Made by a program: the position numbers and the translations under genes. Source: Streptomyces laculatispora (GTDB lineage: Bacteria; Actinomycetota; Actinomycetes; Streptomycetales; Streptomycetaceae). From it: a stretch of DNA of 43,123 bases. The notes under the pieces were generated by a model. It did not search any database. It saw only the letters and a program-made list of their open reading frames with translations, and was not told the DNA's origin. Below are positions 34,624 through 43,084 of the stretch, in pieces; positions within the stretch are counted from its first letter, which is position 1, and every line of letters starts with the position of its first letter. The stretch spans positions 1-43,123 of the forward strand of contig NZ_JAFMPZ010000081.1 in assembly GCF_017353455.1 (NCBI RefSeq), in the 5' to 3' direction.

Positions 34624-37032
34624 ATGAGCGGTCGTGGTCGGCTGGCGCTGTGCGCCTTTGCGGCGACGCTGATGGCGGCATGTTCGATGCTGCCGCTGGT
34701 CGACCCGGTCAGCTGGATGGTGCAGGCCGCGTTCCTGCTGGCCATCCAGTTCGGGGTGGGTGCGCTCAGCCGCCGGGTGCCGCTGCCTCGGCTGCTGACC
34801 GTCGTCGCGCAGATGCTGGTCACGCTGGTGCTGCTGACCGTGGCGTTCGCCCGGGAGCAGGCGGTGGCGGGGTTCCTGCCGGGTCCGCGGTCCGTACAGT
34901 CGCTCGTGGATCTGCTGTCCGCGGGGGCCGATGACGTCGGCCGGTACGCGATTCCGGCGCCGGCCACGGCGGGCATCCGGCTGATGCTGGTGGGCGGTGT
35001 GCTGCTGGTCGGTCTGGCGGTGGACGTGCTGGCGGTGACGTTCCGCAGTGCCGCGCCGGCCGGGCTGCCCCTGCTGGCTCTGTACTCCGTCGCGGCCGGG
35101 CTGTCGGACGGCGGCGCGGACTGGCTGTGGTTCCTCCTCGCCGCCTGCGGCTATCTGCTCCTGCTGCTGGCCGAGGGGCGCGACCGGCTCTCCCAGTGGG
35201 GGCGGGTCTTCGCCGGAACGGCCAGGCCCAGGGGCGGCCCGGTCGGTGGCAGCCTCTCGGGCGGCGGGGCGCTCGCCCCGGTGCGCACGGGGCGCCGCAT
35301 CGGCGCGCTGGCCCTGGGAATCGCACTGGCCGTACCCGCGGCGCTGCCCGCTCTCGACAGCGGTCTGCTGGCCGGCACGGGGGCCGGCAACGGCAGAGGG
35401 GGCGGTGGCGGCACCATCTCCGCGGTGAACCCGCTGGTCTCCCTGCAGAACAACCTCAACCAGCCGGAGAACCGGCAGGTGATGTCGTACCGCACCAACT
35501 CGAACAGCCCGCAGGACTTCTATCTGCGCATCCTGGCGCTGGACCAGTTCAACGGAAACGAATGGCGGGCGTCGACCCGCCGGCTGAAGGACGTGCCCAA
35601 GCGGCTTCCGAGCCCCGGAGGTCTGTCCCCGGAGGTCGCGGTCACGGAGATCAGCTCGAACATCTCCGCCTCCCGTTCCTACCGGCAGACCTATCTGCCC
35701 CTCCCCTATCCGGCGACCGAGGTCAGGGTCGGCGGGCGCTGGCGGTACGAGTCGGAGGGCCGCACCCTGGTCGGTGACGACGGGGAGACGACCCAGGGTG
35801 CGCAGTACGAGGTCTCCAGCCTGGTCGTGCAGCCGACGTCGGACCAGCTCGCCAACGCGGGACCGGCCCCGGCCGCCCTCCAGCGCGAGTACACCCGGGT
35901 GCCCGGCTCGCTGCCGAAGGTGGTCAAGGAGACGGCCGACAGGGTGACGCGGGGCGCCGGTACCGCCTACGAGCAGGCGGTGAAGCTGCAGGACTACTTC
36001 GCCTCGGACGGCGGGTTCACCTACGACACCTCGGTGAACTCCGGCACAGGCAGCGCGGCGATCGGCCGCTTCCTCAAGGACAAGCAGGGCTTCTGCGTCC
36101 ACTTCTCCTTCACGATGGCCGCGATGGCCCGGACGCTCGGAATCCCGGCCAGGGTCGCCATCGGCTTCACTCCCGGTACCGCGCAGTCGGACGGTTCGAT
36201 GTCGGTCGGGCTGCGCGATGCGCACGCCTGGCCGGAACTGTATTTCGAGGGCATCGGCTGGACCCGCTTCGAGCCGACGCCGACGCGTGGCACCGTGCCG
36301 TCGTACACCCTGCCGGACGCCCCTTCCGGCGATCCGGCCGATCCGGCCCGCCCGGAGACGGGCGCGTCGGCCGCGACGCCGGTCGCCCCGTCCGCCTCGG
36401 ACAGCTGCCCGCCGCAGCTGCGCAAGCAGGGCGAGTGCGGCAGCACGGTGGCTCCGGGAGCGGTGGGGCCGACGGATTCGGGGACGCCGGCGGGCACGGT
36501 GCTCGGCGTGACCCTGCTGGTGCTGCTCGTACTGCTGCTGCCGTCGCTGCCGATGCTCTGGCGGATCAGGGCCCGGGCCCGCAGGCTGAGCTTCTCCGCC
36601 GGGCGTACGCCGGGCGACGTCACCGCCAGAACGCTGGCGGCCTGGCGGGAGATCACCGACACGGCGTGGGACCACGGCATCGCCCCGGACGAGTCGCTGA
36701 CCCCGCGCAGGGCCGCGGCCCGGATCGTACGGCTGGGGCACCTCGACACCGAGGGGGCCGAGGCGGTCCACCGGGTGGCGGGCGCGGTGGAGCAGGCTCT
36801 CTACGCGCCGGAGCCGCGGCCCGAGGCAGGGCTTTCGGAGGATGTGCGGGCGGTACGGACCGCGCTGCGGGCCTCCGTCGGCCGGTTCACCCGGCTCCGC
36901 GCGGTCATGGCTCCGCGATCGGCCATTCGGGTGGTGTGGGCGGCCTCGGATCGCCGGGCAGCCCTGACCGCCAGATGGAGCATGCCCCGACGCCCCGCCT
37001 GGCTGCGACGCCCGTCCCGCCAGGAGGGCTGA
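34624..37032 (+). CDS. Membrane transglutaminase-like (TgpA family) protein
   Basis: An 802-aa multi-pass protein. Six to seven N-terminal helices (1-260) precede a large extracytoplasmic region containing a transglutaminase-like core. The core has the nucleophile in QGFCVHFSFTMAAMARTLGIP (Cys491), His534 in DAHAWPELYF, and FEPTPTRG where the third triad residue is Glu550 rather than Asp. A further helix (about 620-645) and a cytoplasmic C-terminal domain of the DUF4129 type follow. Whether it cross-links, hydrolyses amides or is a protease is unknown. The ATG at 34624 has GAGGGG upstream, and the DUF58 stop is 10 nt away. MoxR-DUF58-transglutaminase triads are common in actinobacteria. Confidence 0.9.
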   Translation: MSGRGRLALCAFAATLMAACSMLPLVDPVSWMVQAAFLLAIQFGVGALSRRVPLPRLLTVVAQMLVTLVLLTVAFAREQAVAGFLPGPRSVQSLVDLLSAGADDVGRYAIPAPATAGIRLMLVGGVLLVGLAVDVLAVTFRSAAPAGLPLLALYSVAAGLSDGGADWLWFLLAACGYLLLLLAEGRDRLSQWGRVFAGTARPRGGPVGGSLSGGGALAPVRTGRRIGALALGIALAVPAALPALDSGLLAGTGAGNGRGGGGGTISAVNPLVSLQNNLNQPENRQVMSYRTNSNSPQDFYLRILALDQFNGNEWRASTRRLKDVPKRLPSPGGLSPEVAVTEISSNISASRSYRQTYLPLPYPATEVRVGGRWRYESEGRTLVGDDGETTQGAQYEVSSLVVQPTSDQLANAGPAPAALQREYTRVPGSLPKVVKETADRVTRGAGTAYEQAVKLQDYFASDGGFTYDTSVNSGTGSAAIGRFLKDKQGFCVHFSFTMAAMARTLGIPARVAIGFTPGTAQSDGSMSVGLRDAHAWPELYFEGIGWTRFEPTPTRGTVPSYTLPDAPSGDPADPARPETGASAATPVAPSASDSCPPQLRKQGECGSTVAPGAVGPTDSGTPAGTVLGVTLLVLLVLLLPSLPMLWRIRARARRLSFSAGRTPGDVTARTLAAWREITDTAWDHGIAPDESLTPRRAAARIVRLGHLDTEGAEAVHRVAGAVEQALYAPEPRPEAGLSEDVRAVRTALRASVGRFTRLRAVMAPRSAIRVVWAASDRRAALTARWSMPRRPAWLRRPSRQEG

Positions 37033-37191
37033 CCCGCCCGGCGTCCGGGTGGGCTGCCGAGCCCGCCCGGACGCCCTGGCCGGCCCGCCCAGGGGTTCTT
37101 TCCGGCCCGCCAGGGGTTTGAGGCATCTCCTCCGGCCCGCCCGGCGATCGACAGCACACCGTCCGGCCGGCGCACCCGGCGCGGACACACG

Positions 37192-37229
37192 TGTGAGGGG
37201 CGGTCGCAGAGATGCGACCGCCCCTCACA
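37192..37229. terminator. Bidirectional terminator
   Basis: A perfect 17-bp stem (37192-37208 with 37213-37229) with a GAGA loop, between the convergent transglutaminase and DUF3040 genes, 18 nt from the latter's stop. Upstream (37060-37140) CCGGCCCGCC(C)AGGGGTT is present twice as a direct repeat. Confidence 0.85.
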
Positions 37230-37247
37230 CATCAGTGTCCGAAGCTC

Positions 37248-37646
37248 TTACTGGCCCTGCTCATCGCGGCGACGCTGCCACCGCTGCTCGATCCGGTTCA
37301 TCACGGTCCGGCGCTGTTTGGGCTGTCGACGCTCGCCCCCGCCACCGGTTCCGGCTGCCTGTTGCTCACCGGGCTTGGGCGCTTTGCGCCAACCAGTGAC
37401 CGCGAGCACCGCGCAGCCCAGCATGACGAGGAACCCCACCACGCTGATCCAGATCTGCTGGGCGACCATTCCGGCCATGAGGAGCGCGATACCCACCAGG
37501 AAGCCAGCAACTGCCTGGTAGACCCGTCGCCGGGTGTACGTACGCAGCCCGCTTCCCTCGAGCGCTGTCGCGAACTTGGGATCTTCGGCGTACAGCGCTC
37601 GCTCCATTTGCTCGAGCATTCGCTGCTCGTGCTCCGAGAGCGGCAC
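37248..37646 (-). CDS. DUF3040 small membrane protein
   Basis: A 132-aa actinobacterial protein. The conserved N-terminal motif MPLSEHEQRMLEQMERALYAEDPKFA is the DUF3040 signature. Two close membrane helices follow (about 43-63 and 66-86), with a basic C-terminal tail (RRTVMNRIEQRWQRRRDE). The function is unknown. Genes of this family recur next to dcw clusters in Streptomyces, and a role in the division membrane is conceivable but is inference. It has its own strong terminator and is not overlapped by a neighbour. Confidence 0.9.
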   Translation of the reverse strand: MPLSEHEQRMLEQMERALYAEDPKFATALEGSGLRTYTRRRVYQAVAGFLVGIALLMAGMVAQQIWISVVGFLVMLGCAVLAVTGWRKAPKPGEQQAAGTGGGGERRQPKQRRTVMNRIEQRWQRRRDEQGQ

Positions 37647-37825
37647 GGAGTCCTCCTCGTCGTCGGCCGCGGGGGGCGGCCGGTATGCGGCCCTTCCAGG
37701 ATAGGCAGGGAATCGTCCCCGTGAAACCCGCCCTCATTGCCAATCAGCCAGTCCGGGCCGCCACGACGGCTCAGCTGCTGAGGCGTTGATTCCCCAACCT
37801 CCGATCCGTCATGCCGGATGGTGTC

Positions 37826-37859
37826 CCCCGATCATACGGGGCCGAGGCCCCGATCGGGG
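37826..37859 (-). terminator. Hairpin downstream of the methyltransferase gene
   Basis: CCCCGATC (37826-37833) pairs with GATCGGGG (37852-37859), and the inner GGGGCC (37838-37843) pairs with GGCCCC (37846-37851) around GA. It is a likely terminator for the minus-strand methyltransferase gene. The rest of 37647-37930 shows nothing else recognisable and should include the DUF3040 promoter. Confidence 0.55.
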
Positions 37860-37930
37860 CTGCTGGGCCGTACTCCGTCTGCGGCTGCGTTGCTGATCAG
37901 CCGCGCTAGCGGCGTGATAGGGCCGGTGCC

Positions 37931-38689
37931 TCAGGCGGGCTTGGTGCCCAGAACGTGCAGCTGGGTCGCCACCGCATGGAAAGCGGGCAGTTCGGCAGCC
38001 GCCGTCTCCAGCTTGAGCAGGGCTTCCATCGCACCGGGCTCGGTGTCCACCAGGACGCCCGGTACGAGGTCCGCGAAGACGCGTACACCGTGGACCGCGC
38101 CGACCTCGACACCGGCCGCCGAGACCAGCTCGGTGAGCTGCTCCGCCGTGTACCGCCGGGGCATCGGGTCGCCGTCGCCCCAGCGGCCCGCCGGGTCGCT
38201 GAGCGCCTGCCTGGCCTCGGTGAAGTGACCGGCGAGCGCACGGGCCAGGACCGCGCCGCCCAGCCCGGCGGCGAGCAGGCTGAGGGCACCTGCCGGGCGG
38301 AGCGCGTCGACCGCGTTCCGTACGCCCTCGGCGGGGTCGTCCACGTACTCCAGGACGCCGTGGCAGAGCGCCGCGTCGTAGCCACCGCGCTCGACCACGT
38401 CGAACAGGCCGAGGATGTCGCCCTGGACACCGCGGACACGGTCGGCGACGCCGGCCTCGGCGGCGCGGCGCTCCAGCGCGAAGAGCGCGTTGGGGCTGGG
38501 GTCGACGACGGTGACCCGGTGGCCGAGGCGGGCCACCGGTACGGCGAAGTTGCCCGTGCCGCCGCCGGTGTCCAGTACGTCCAGGGCGTCCCTGCCGGTC
38601 GCCTTGACCTGACGGTCGAGGGCGTCCTTGAGGACCTCCCAGACCACGGCGGTACGGAGGGAGGCGCGGGGGCGCAGCTGGTCCGACAC
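37931..38689 (-). CDS. Class I SAM-dependent methyltransferase
   Basis: A 252-aa cytoplasmic methyltransferase with the Rossmann motif I DVLDTGGGTGNFAVPVA, acidic motif II VTVVDPSPNAL and post-motif GYDAALCHGVLEYVDD. It resembles SmtA/UbiG-type small-molecule or tRNA cmoM-like enzymes; the substrate cannot be read from sequence. The GTG at 38689 has GAGGAGA about 8 nt upstream. It lies downstream of the SAV_6107-type gene on the same strand, separated by 103 nt, so co-transcription is possible. Confidence 0.88.
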   Translation of the reverse strand: MSDQLRPRASLRTAVVWEVLKDALDRQVKATGRDALDVLDTGGGTGNFAVPVARLGHRVTVVDPSPNALFALERRAAEAGVADRVRGVQGDILGLFDVVERGGYDAALCHGVLEYVDDPAEGVRNAVDALRPAGALSLLAAGLGGAVLARALAGHFTEARQALSDPAGRWGDGDPMPRRYTAEQLTELVSAAGVEVGAVHGVRVFADLVPGVLVDTEPGAMEALLKLETAAAELPAFHAVATQLHVLGTKPA

Positions 38690-38792
38690 GGCAGTTGTCT
38701 CCTCGGCACGGTGCCGCCGCTGACGGCGGAGCGTGAACAGCGCAGGTGATAGGTCCCGACCACCCTATTGCCTCACGCCGCCCGCGCCGTCA

Positions 38793-39317
38793 TCACTCGT
38801 CGGGCCGCTCACCGCGGGGCCGCGGAAGCACCGGCTGGAGGACCAGCAGCCGCTCCACCAGGCGCAGGAACATGGCCGCGTCCCGCAGAAGGTCGTCCGC
38901 GTCGCGCCGGCCGGCCGCTCCGGGTATGCCCGCTTCCGCACGGGCCCGCCGCCGGGCACCCGAGGCGAACAGCGCGCTCCACTCGGTCAGCTCGGGGGCG
39001 ATTTCCGGGAGGACCTCCCAGGCGCTGCGGATCCTCTCCCGGCGCCGCCGCGAGGTCTCGGGGCGCCCCCGGACGGCGAGGACCGCGGCGGCGGCGCGCA
39101 GCGCGGCGAGGTGGGCGGTGGCATACCGCTCGTTGGGCACGTCGAGAACAGCTGCCTCTTCGAGGCCGGCGTGGGCCTGGGCGAGGAGATCGAGAGCGGC
39201 GGGCGGCGCCGTGGCGCGCCGGAGAACGGGGTGGACATCGTGCGCCGGACCGGTCGGTGAGGGGGCAGGGCCGTCTGCGCGGCGTCGCGGAGCGGCTGCT
39301 GCGGACGAGTGGGCCAT
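38793..39317 (-). CDS. SAV_6107 family HEPN domain protein
   Basis: A 174-aa helical protein matching the actinobacterial SAV_6107 HEPN family: AALDLLAQAHAGLEEAAVLDVPNERYATAHLAALRAAAAVLA, and a C-terminal helix DADDLLRDAAMFLRLVERLL. The first 35 residues are disordered. I see no R-x4-6-H RNase motif, so activity as a HEPN ribonuclease is doubtful. No nucleotidyltransferase (MNT) partner is adjacent. The function is unknown. It is divergent from the exporter operon across 167 bp. Confidence 0.85.
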   Translation of the reverse strand: MAHSSAAAAPRRRADGPAPSPTGPAHDVHPVLRRATAPPAALDLLAQAHAGLEEAAVLDVPNERYATAHLAALRAAAAVLAVRGRPETSRRRRERIRSAWEVLPEIAPELTEWSALFASGARRRARAEAGIPGAAGRRDADDLLRDAAMFLRLVERLLVLQPVLPRPRGERPDE

Positions 39318-39415
39318 GACAGAACCTCCTGTCTCGTAACGGCTTCGTGGCCGTCTGTATCCATCGTGACGGCCACCACTGACAATCGGCTTCGATCACC
39401 GTCTGACCTGGGGTT

Positions 39416-39444
39416 TTGCTTCGATCGCGAGTTCAGGCTACCTT
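39416..39444 (+). promoter_or_regulatory. Candidate promoter of the exporter operon
   Basis: TTGCTT (39416-39421) and TACCTT (39439-39444) with a 17-bp spacer. The predicted transcript start (about 39451) falls inside the palindrome at 39450-39463. Confidence 0.55.
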
Positions 39445-39449
39445 TTTGC

Positions 39450-39463
39450 ACTGACCAGTCAGT
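39450..39463. promoter_or_regulatory. TetR-type operator
   Basis: ACTGAC-CA-GTCAGT is a perfect 6-bp inverted repeat with a 2-nt spacer, in the form bound by many TetR-family repressors. It overlaps the predicted start site and lies 11 nt before the SD of the first gene. The TetR gene at the end of the same operon is the obvious candidate ligand-responsive repressor. Confidence 0.7.
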
Positions 39464-39484
39464 CCAAAAGAACGGAGAGGGCCT

Positions 39485-40300
39485 GTGGACAGCCCGCACG
39501 GGGCAGCTGTCGCCGCCGAGAACCTCGGGCTCAAGGGGCCGCGCGGCTGGGCCTTCCGCGGTGTGACCTTCAGCGCCGGGCCCGGCTCCCTGATCGCGGT
39601 CGAGGGCCCGTCCGGATCCGGCCGCACCTGCCTGCTGCTCGCCCTCACCGGCCGGATGCGCTCCACCGAGGGCCACGCCGAGACCGGCGGCCTGCGCCTG
39701 CCGCGGCGGGCCGCCGCCGTACGGCGCATCGCGGCACTGGGACCCGTGCCCGGGGTCAGCGAGCTCGACCCGGCCCTCACGGTCGCCGAGCACCTGCGCG
39801 AACGCGCCCTGCTCCAGCGCCGCTACGACGGCTCCCCGCGCGCCCTGCTGCGTCCGCGCCGCGAGCGCGTCGCCACGGCCAGGGCCCGGATCGACGCGGC
39901 GCTGGACGCCGCCGGACTCGACCCCGCCACCCTGCCCAAGGCCGAGCGGACCTCCGTACGGGATCTGGAACGGCTGGAGGCGCTGCGGCTCTCGCTCGCC
40001 CTCGCGCTGATCGGCCGGCCGGCGCTGATCGCGGTGGACGACGCCGATCTCAAACTCTCCGGCGCCGAGCGCGCCGAGGCCTGGGAGCTGCTGCGCTCCC
40101 TCGCCGCCGGCGGCACGACCGTGCTGGCCGTGTGCAGCGAGGCCCCCCAGGACGCGCTCACCGTACGCACGGACACCACCGGGGCTGCGCAGCCCTCCAG
40201 CAGCACCGACAACACCGAGACCCCCGACGCCGCGGAGCCGGCGGACCCCACGGACGACGAAGGGACGGCCGATGCGTTCGCCGAGACTGGCCACTCTTGA
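39485..40300 (+). CDS. Degenerate ABC-type ATP-binding protein
   Basis: A 271-aa protein with the fold pattern of an ABC ATPase but degraded motifs. Walker A is GPSGSGRT (41-48) with Arg47 in place of the essential Lys. Walker B IAVDDAD has Asp where the catalytic Glu is expected. The LSGGQ signature is replaced by SVRDLERLEALRL (about 157-169). The H-switch is absent (TTVLAVCSEAP). The last 45 residues are acidic and disordered. It is probably a weak or inactive ATPase or a regulatory subunit of the YhgE/Pip protein. The GTG at 39485 follows GGAGAGG. Its end overlaps the next gene by 29 nt. Confidence 0.85.
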   Translation: MDSPHGAAVAAENLGLKGPRGWAFRGVTFSAGPGSLIAVEGPSGSGRTCLLLALTGRMRSTEGHAETGGLRLPRRAAAVRRIAALGPVPGVSELDPALTVAEHLRERALLQRRYDGSPRALLRPRRERVATARARIDAALDAAGLDPATLPKAERTSVRDLERLEALRLSLALALIGRPALIAVDDADLKLSGAERAEAWELLRSLAAGGTTVLAVCSEAPQDALTVRTDTTGAAQPSSSTDNTETPDAAEPADPTDDEGTADAFAETGHS

Positions 40301-42359
40301 GCTGAGGCGCTTCGGCAGGGGGCGGCTGCCGCGCGCGGCACTGGCCGCACTTCTGCTGCTGCCCCTGCTCTACGGCGCCCTGTACCTGTGGTCGTTCTGG
40401 GACCCGTACGGCCGCCTGGACCGCATACCGGTCGCACTGGTCAACGACGACAAGGGCGCGTCCGCCGAGGGAAAGCGCGTCGCGGCCGGGGACGAGATCA
40501 CCGGCAAGCTGCTCGACTCCAAGGTCTTCGACTGGCACGAGGTGAGCTCCGCCGAGGCCGACAAGGGCGTCGAGGACGGCACGTACTACCTCTCGCTGAC
40601 CATGCCGTCGGACTTCAGCAAGCGCATCGCGTCCAGCGCGGGCGACTCCCCCGAGACCGGCGCCCTCCAGGTGCGCACCAACGACGCGAACAACTACATC
40701 GTCGGCCAGATCTCCCGGACGGTCTTCTCCGAGGTGCGCACCGCCGCCTCGGCCAACGCCTCACGCGGCTTCCTCGACCGGATCTTCATCAACTTCTCCG
40801 ATCTCCATGACGCGACGGCGAAGGCCGCCAAGGGCGCCGACGACCTCAAGGGCGGGATCGGCAAGGCGAAGAAGGGCTCGAAGGACCTCGCGGACGGGCT
40901 GAAGGACGCGAAGGCGGGCAGCGGCAGGCTGGCCGGCGGCATCGTCAGACTGGACGCGGGCGCGGGCGATCTGGAGACCGGCTCGCGCCAGGTCGCGGAC
41001 GGCACCCAGCTGCTCGCCGACAAGGTCAACGGGGTGGCGGCCGACGTCCGCCCGTTCCTGAAGGACAACGGGAAGTCGATCGGCGACACGGCCCGGCTGG
41101 TCTCCGATTCCTCGCAGACCGTACGGGACAACCTCGACGCGCTGGTGAAGGCCGCGCCCGCCGCCGCCACCGCCGCGCACACGGCCTCCGACGATCTCAC
41201 CGATGTCCACCGCACCCGGTGCGAGGAGCAGCCGCTCCCCGATTCCACCGTCTGTGAGCCGCTGAAGCGGGCCGTGACGGCGGCGGCCGATGTCGCGGCC
41301 GTGGCCGACGATGTGAACGTCCTGGTCAAGAACCAGCACGGGGACCTCACGCAGCTGCGCGGTCAGCTGGCCACCCTGCAGAAGCAGGCCGACGCCCTCG
41401 CCGAGCGCTCACCGCATCTGGACGAGGACCTGGACAGCGCGGTCAAGAAGATCAACGCGCTCAACACCGGTGCCCACAAGGTCGCCGAGGGCGCCGATCA
41501 GCTGCACACCGGCCTGTCCACGGCCAAGTCGGGCTCGGCCGAACTGAACACCGGCGTCGGTGACCTCAAGAAGGGCGCGACGAGCCTGGACAGCGGACTG
41601 ATCCGACTCGGCGACGGTTCGGCCACGCTCGCGCAGGGCCTCAACGACGGGGTCGGCGAGATCCCCGACTACGACAAGAAGGACCGCGACGCCCGTACGG
41701 GAGTCATGTCCGACCCGGTGCAGCTGGCCTCCGGGTCGCTGCACGCCGCCCCCAACTACGGCACCGGCTTCGCCCCCTACTTCATCCCGCTCTCCCTCTG
41801 GGTCGGCGCGATGGTGGCGTACATGCTGATCCAGCCGCTCAACCGGCGCGCACTGGCGGCCGGGGCCCCGGCCTGGCGGATCGCCCTCGCGGGCTGGCTG
41901 CCGGTGGCCGCGATCGGTCTGCTCCAGGTGGCCGCGCTGATGTCCGTACTGCACTGGGGGCTCGGTCTCCAGATGGTCCGGGCCGCCGGGACGATCGGCT
42001 TCCTTGCGCTGGTGACCTGTTGCTTCGCCGCGATCGTGCAGTGGCTGAACGCCCGCTTCGGGGCGGCGGGACGCATCCTCGTACTCGCGGTGCTGATGCT
42101 CCAGCTGACCTCGGCCGGGGGTACGTACCCCGTGCAGACCAGTCCGGGCTTCTTCAACGCGATCCACCCCTATCTGCCGATGACCTACGTCGTCGAGGGG
42201 CTGCGCCGGCTGATCACGGGCGGCGGGCTCGGCCCGGTCTGGCAGGCCTGCGCGGTGCTGCTGGCCTTCACCGCGGGCGCGCTCGCGCTGACCGCCGTCT
42301 CGGCACGCCGCAAGCAGATGTGGACGCTGGACCGGCTGCACCCGGAGCTGAGCCTGTGA
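40272..42359 (+). CDS. YhgE/Pip family membrane protein (ABC-2-like)
   Basis: A 695-aa membrane protein. It has one N-terminal helix (about 18-40, LAALLLLPLLYGALYLWSFWDPYG) and a long extracytoplasmic region with the YhgE/Pip motifs (VALVNDDKGA). A helical repeat zone (about 180-460) has Gly/Asp-spaced units such as GADDLKGGIGKAKKGSKDL. About six C-terminal helices (500-680) of ABC-2 type follow. Family members include phage infection protein and YueB of Gram-positives and ESX-type or type VII accessory proteins; the substrate is unknown. Two Cys (in RTRCEEQ and STVCEP) may form a disulphide. The ATG at 40272 has GAAGGGACGG upstream. Confidence 0.9.
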   Translation: MRSPRLATLELRRFGRGRLPRAALAALLLLPLLYGALYLWSFWDPYGRLDRIPVALVNDDKGASAEGKRVAAGDEITGKLLDSKVFDWHEVSSAEADKGVEDGTYYLSLTMPSDFSKRIASSAGDSPETGALQVRTNDANNYIVGQISRTVFSEVRTAASANASRGFLDRIFINFSDLHDATAKAAKGADDLKGGIGKAKKGSKDLADGLKDAKAGSGRLAGGIVRLDAGAGDLETGSRQVADGTQLLADKVNGVAADVRPFLKDNGKSIGDTARLVSDSSQTVRDNLDALVKAAPAAATAAHTASDDLTDVHRTRCEEQPLPDSTVCEPLKRAVTAAADVAAVADDVNVLVKNQHGDLTQLRGQLATLQKQADALAERSPHLDEDLDSAVKKINALNTGAHKVAEGADQLHTGLSTAKSGSAELNTGVGDLKKGATSLDSGLIRLGDGSATLAQGLNDGVGEIPDYDKKDRDARTGVMSDPVQLASGSLHAAPNYGTGFAPYFIPLSLWVGAMVAYMLIQPLNRRALAAGAPAWRIALAGWLPVAAIGLLQVAALMSVLHWGLGLQMVRAAGTIGFLALVTCCFAAIVQWLNARFGAAGRILVLAVLMLQLTSAGGTYPVQTSPGFFNAIHPYLPMTYVVEGLRRLITGGGLGPVWQACAVLLAFTAGALALTAVSARRKQMWTLDRLHPELSL

Positions 42360-42388
42360 GCGCTCCGGGACCTGTGAGAATCAGGAGC

Positions 42389-43000
42389 ATGGAAAGCAGT
42401 AGCACCACGCGCCGCCAGGCCACCCGGCAGAAGCTCTACGAGGCGGCCGTGACCCTCATCGCCGAGAAGGGCTTCTCGGCCACCACCGTGGACGAGATCG
42501 CCGAGCGCGCCGGGGTCGCCAAGGGCACGGTCTACTACAACTTCAAGAGCAAGACGGAACTCTTCGAGGAGCTGCTGCGCCACGGCGTCGGGCTGCTCAC
42601 CTCCTCGCTGCGCTCCGCGGCCGAGGAGACCGACGAGCGCGGTGGCAGCCGGGTCGAGGCGCTGGACGCCATGATCCGGGCCGGTCTGGCGTTCATCGAC
42701 CGCTATCCCGCCTTCACCCAGCTGTACGTGGCCGAGCTGTGGCGGACGAACCGGGCCTGGCAGGCGACCCTGCTGGTGGTGCGCCAGGAGGCCGTCGCCG
42801 TGGTCGAGGGAGTGCTCAAGGAGGGTGTCGCGGGCGGCGAGCTCAGCGAGGAGATCGACATCCCGCTGACGGCGGCCGCGCTGGTCGGCATGGTGCTGGT
42901 GGCGGCGCTGGACTGGCAGGCGTTCCAGCCGGAGCGGTCGATCGACGACGTGCACTCGGCGCTGTCCCTGCTGCTGCACGGGCGGGTCAGCGGGCGCTGA
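42389..43000 (+). CDS. TetR/AcrR family transcriptional regulator
   Basis: A 203-aa one-component repressor. The N-terminal helix-turn-helix is typical (KLYEAAVTLIAEKGFSATTVDEIAERAGVAKGTVYYNFKSKTELF); the C-terminal ligand and dimer domain is not specific. It is the third gene of the exporter operon and probably binds the palindrome at 39450-39463, giving negative autoregulation. The start is uncertain. The ATG at 42389 has AGGAG only 1 nt away, whereas an in-frame GTG at 42356 overlaps the stop of the membrane protein gene (GTGA) with GGAG about 9 nt upstream and would give 214 aa. Confidence 0.92.
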   Translation: MESSSTTRRQATRQKLYEAAVTLIAEKGFSATTVDEIAERAGVAKGTVYYNFKSKTELFEELLRHGVGLLTSSLRSAAEETDERGGSRVEALDAMIRAGLAFIDRYPAFTQLYVAELWRTNRAWQATLLVVRQEAVAVVEGVLKEGVAGGELSEEIDIPLTAAALVGMVLVAALDWQAFQPERSIDDVHSALSLLLHGRVSGR

Positions 43001-43033
43001 CCCGCGCCCCGCGCAGCGGCCCGGACGCACGAC

Positions 43034-43084
43034 GACGCCGGTCCGACGGGGCTCGATCCCCCCGAGCCCCGCCCGACCGGCGTC
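43034..43084 (+). terminator. Hairpin terminator of the exporter operon
   Basis: The outer stem GACGCCGGTC (43034-43043) pairs with GACCGGCGTC (43075-43084), and the inner stem CGGGGCTCG (43047-43055) pairs with CGAGCCCCG (43063-43071). It lies 34 nt after the TetR stop. No further gene is visible to the end of the window. Confidence 0.75.

Noticed and set aside
33769..37188. A 1139-codon minus-strand open frame opposite the DUF58 and transglutaminase genes
   Set aside because: The real genes on the plus strand show clear motifs, SDs and coupling. The antisense product is Arg/Pro/Gly-rich without recognisable structure.
38793..39317. HEPN gene as half of a HEPN/MNT toxin-antitoxin pair
   Set aside because: No nucleotidyltransferase gene is adjacent and the R-x4-6-H RNase motif is not visible. 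The neighbour on the same strand is a methyltransferase.
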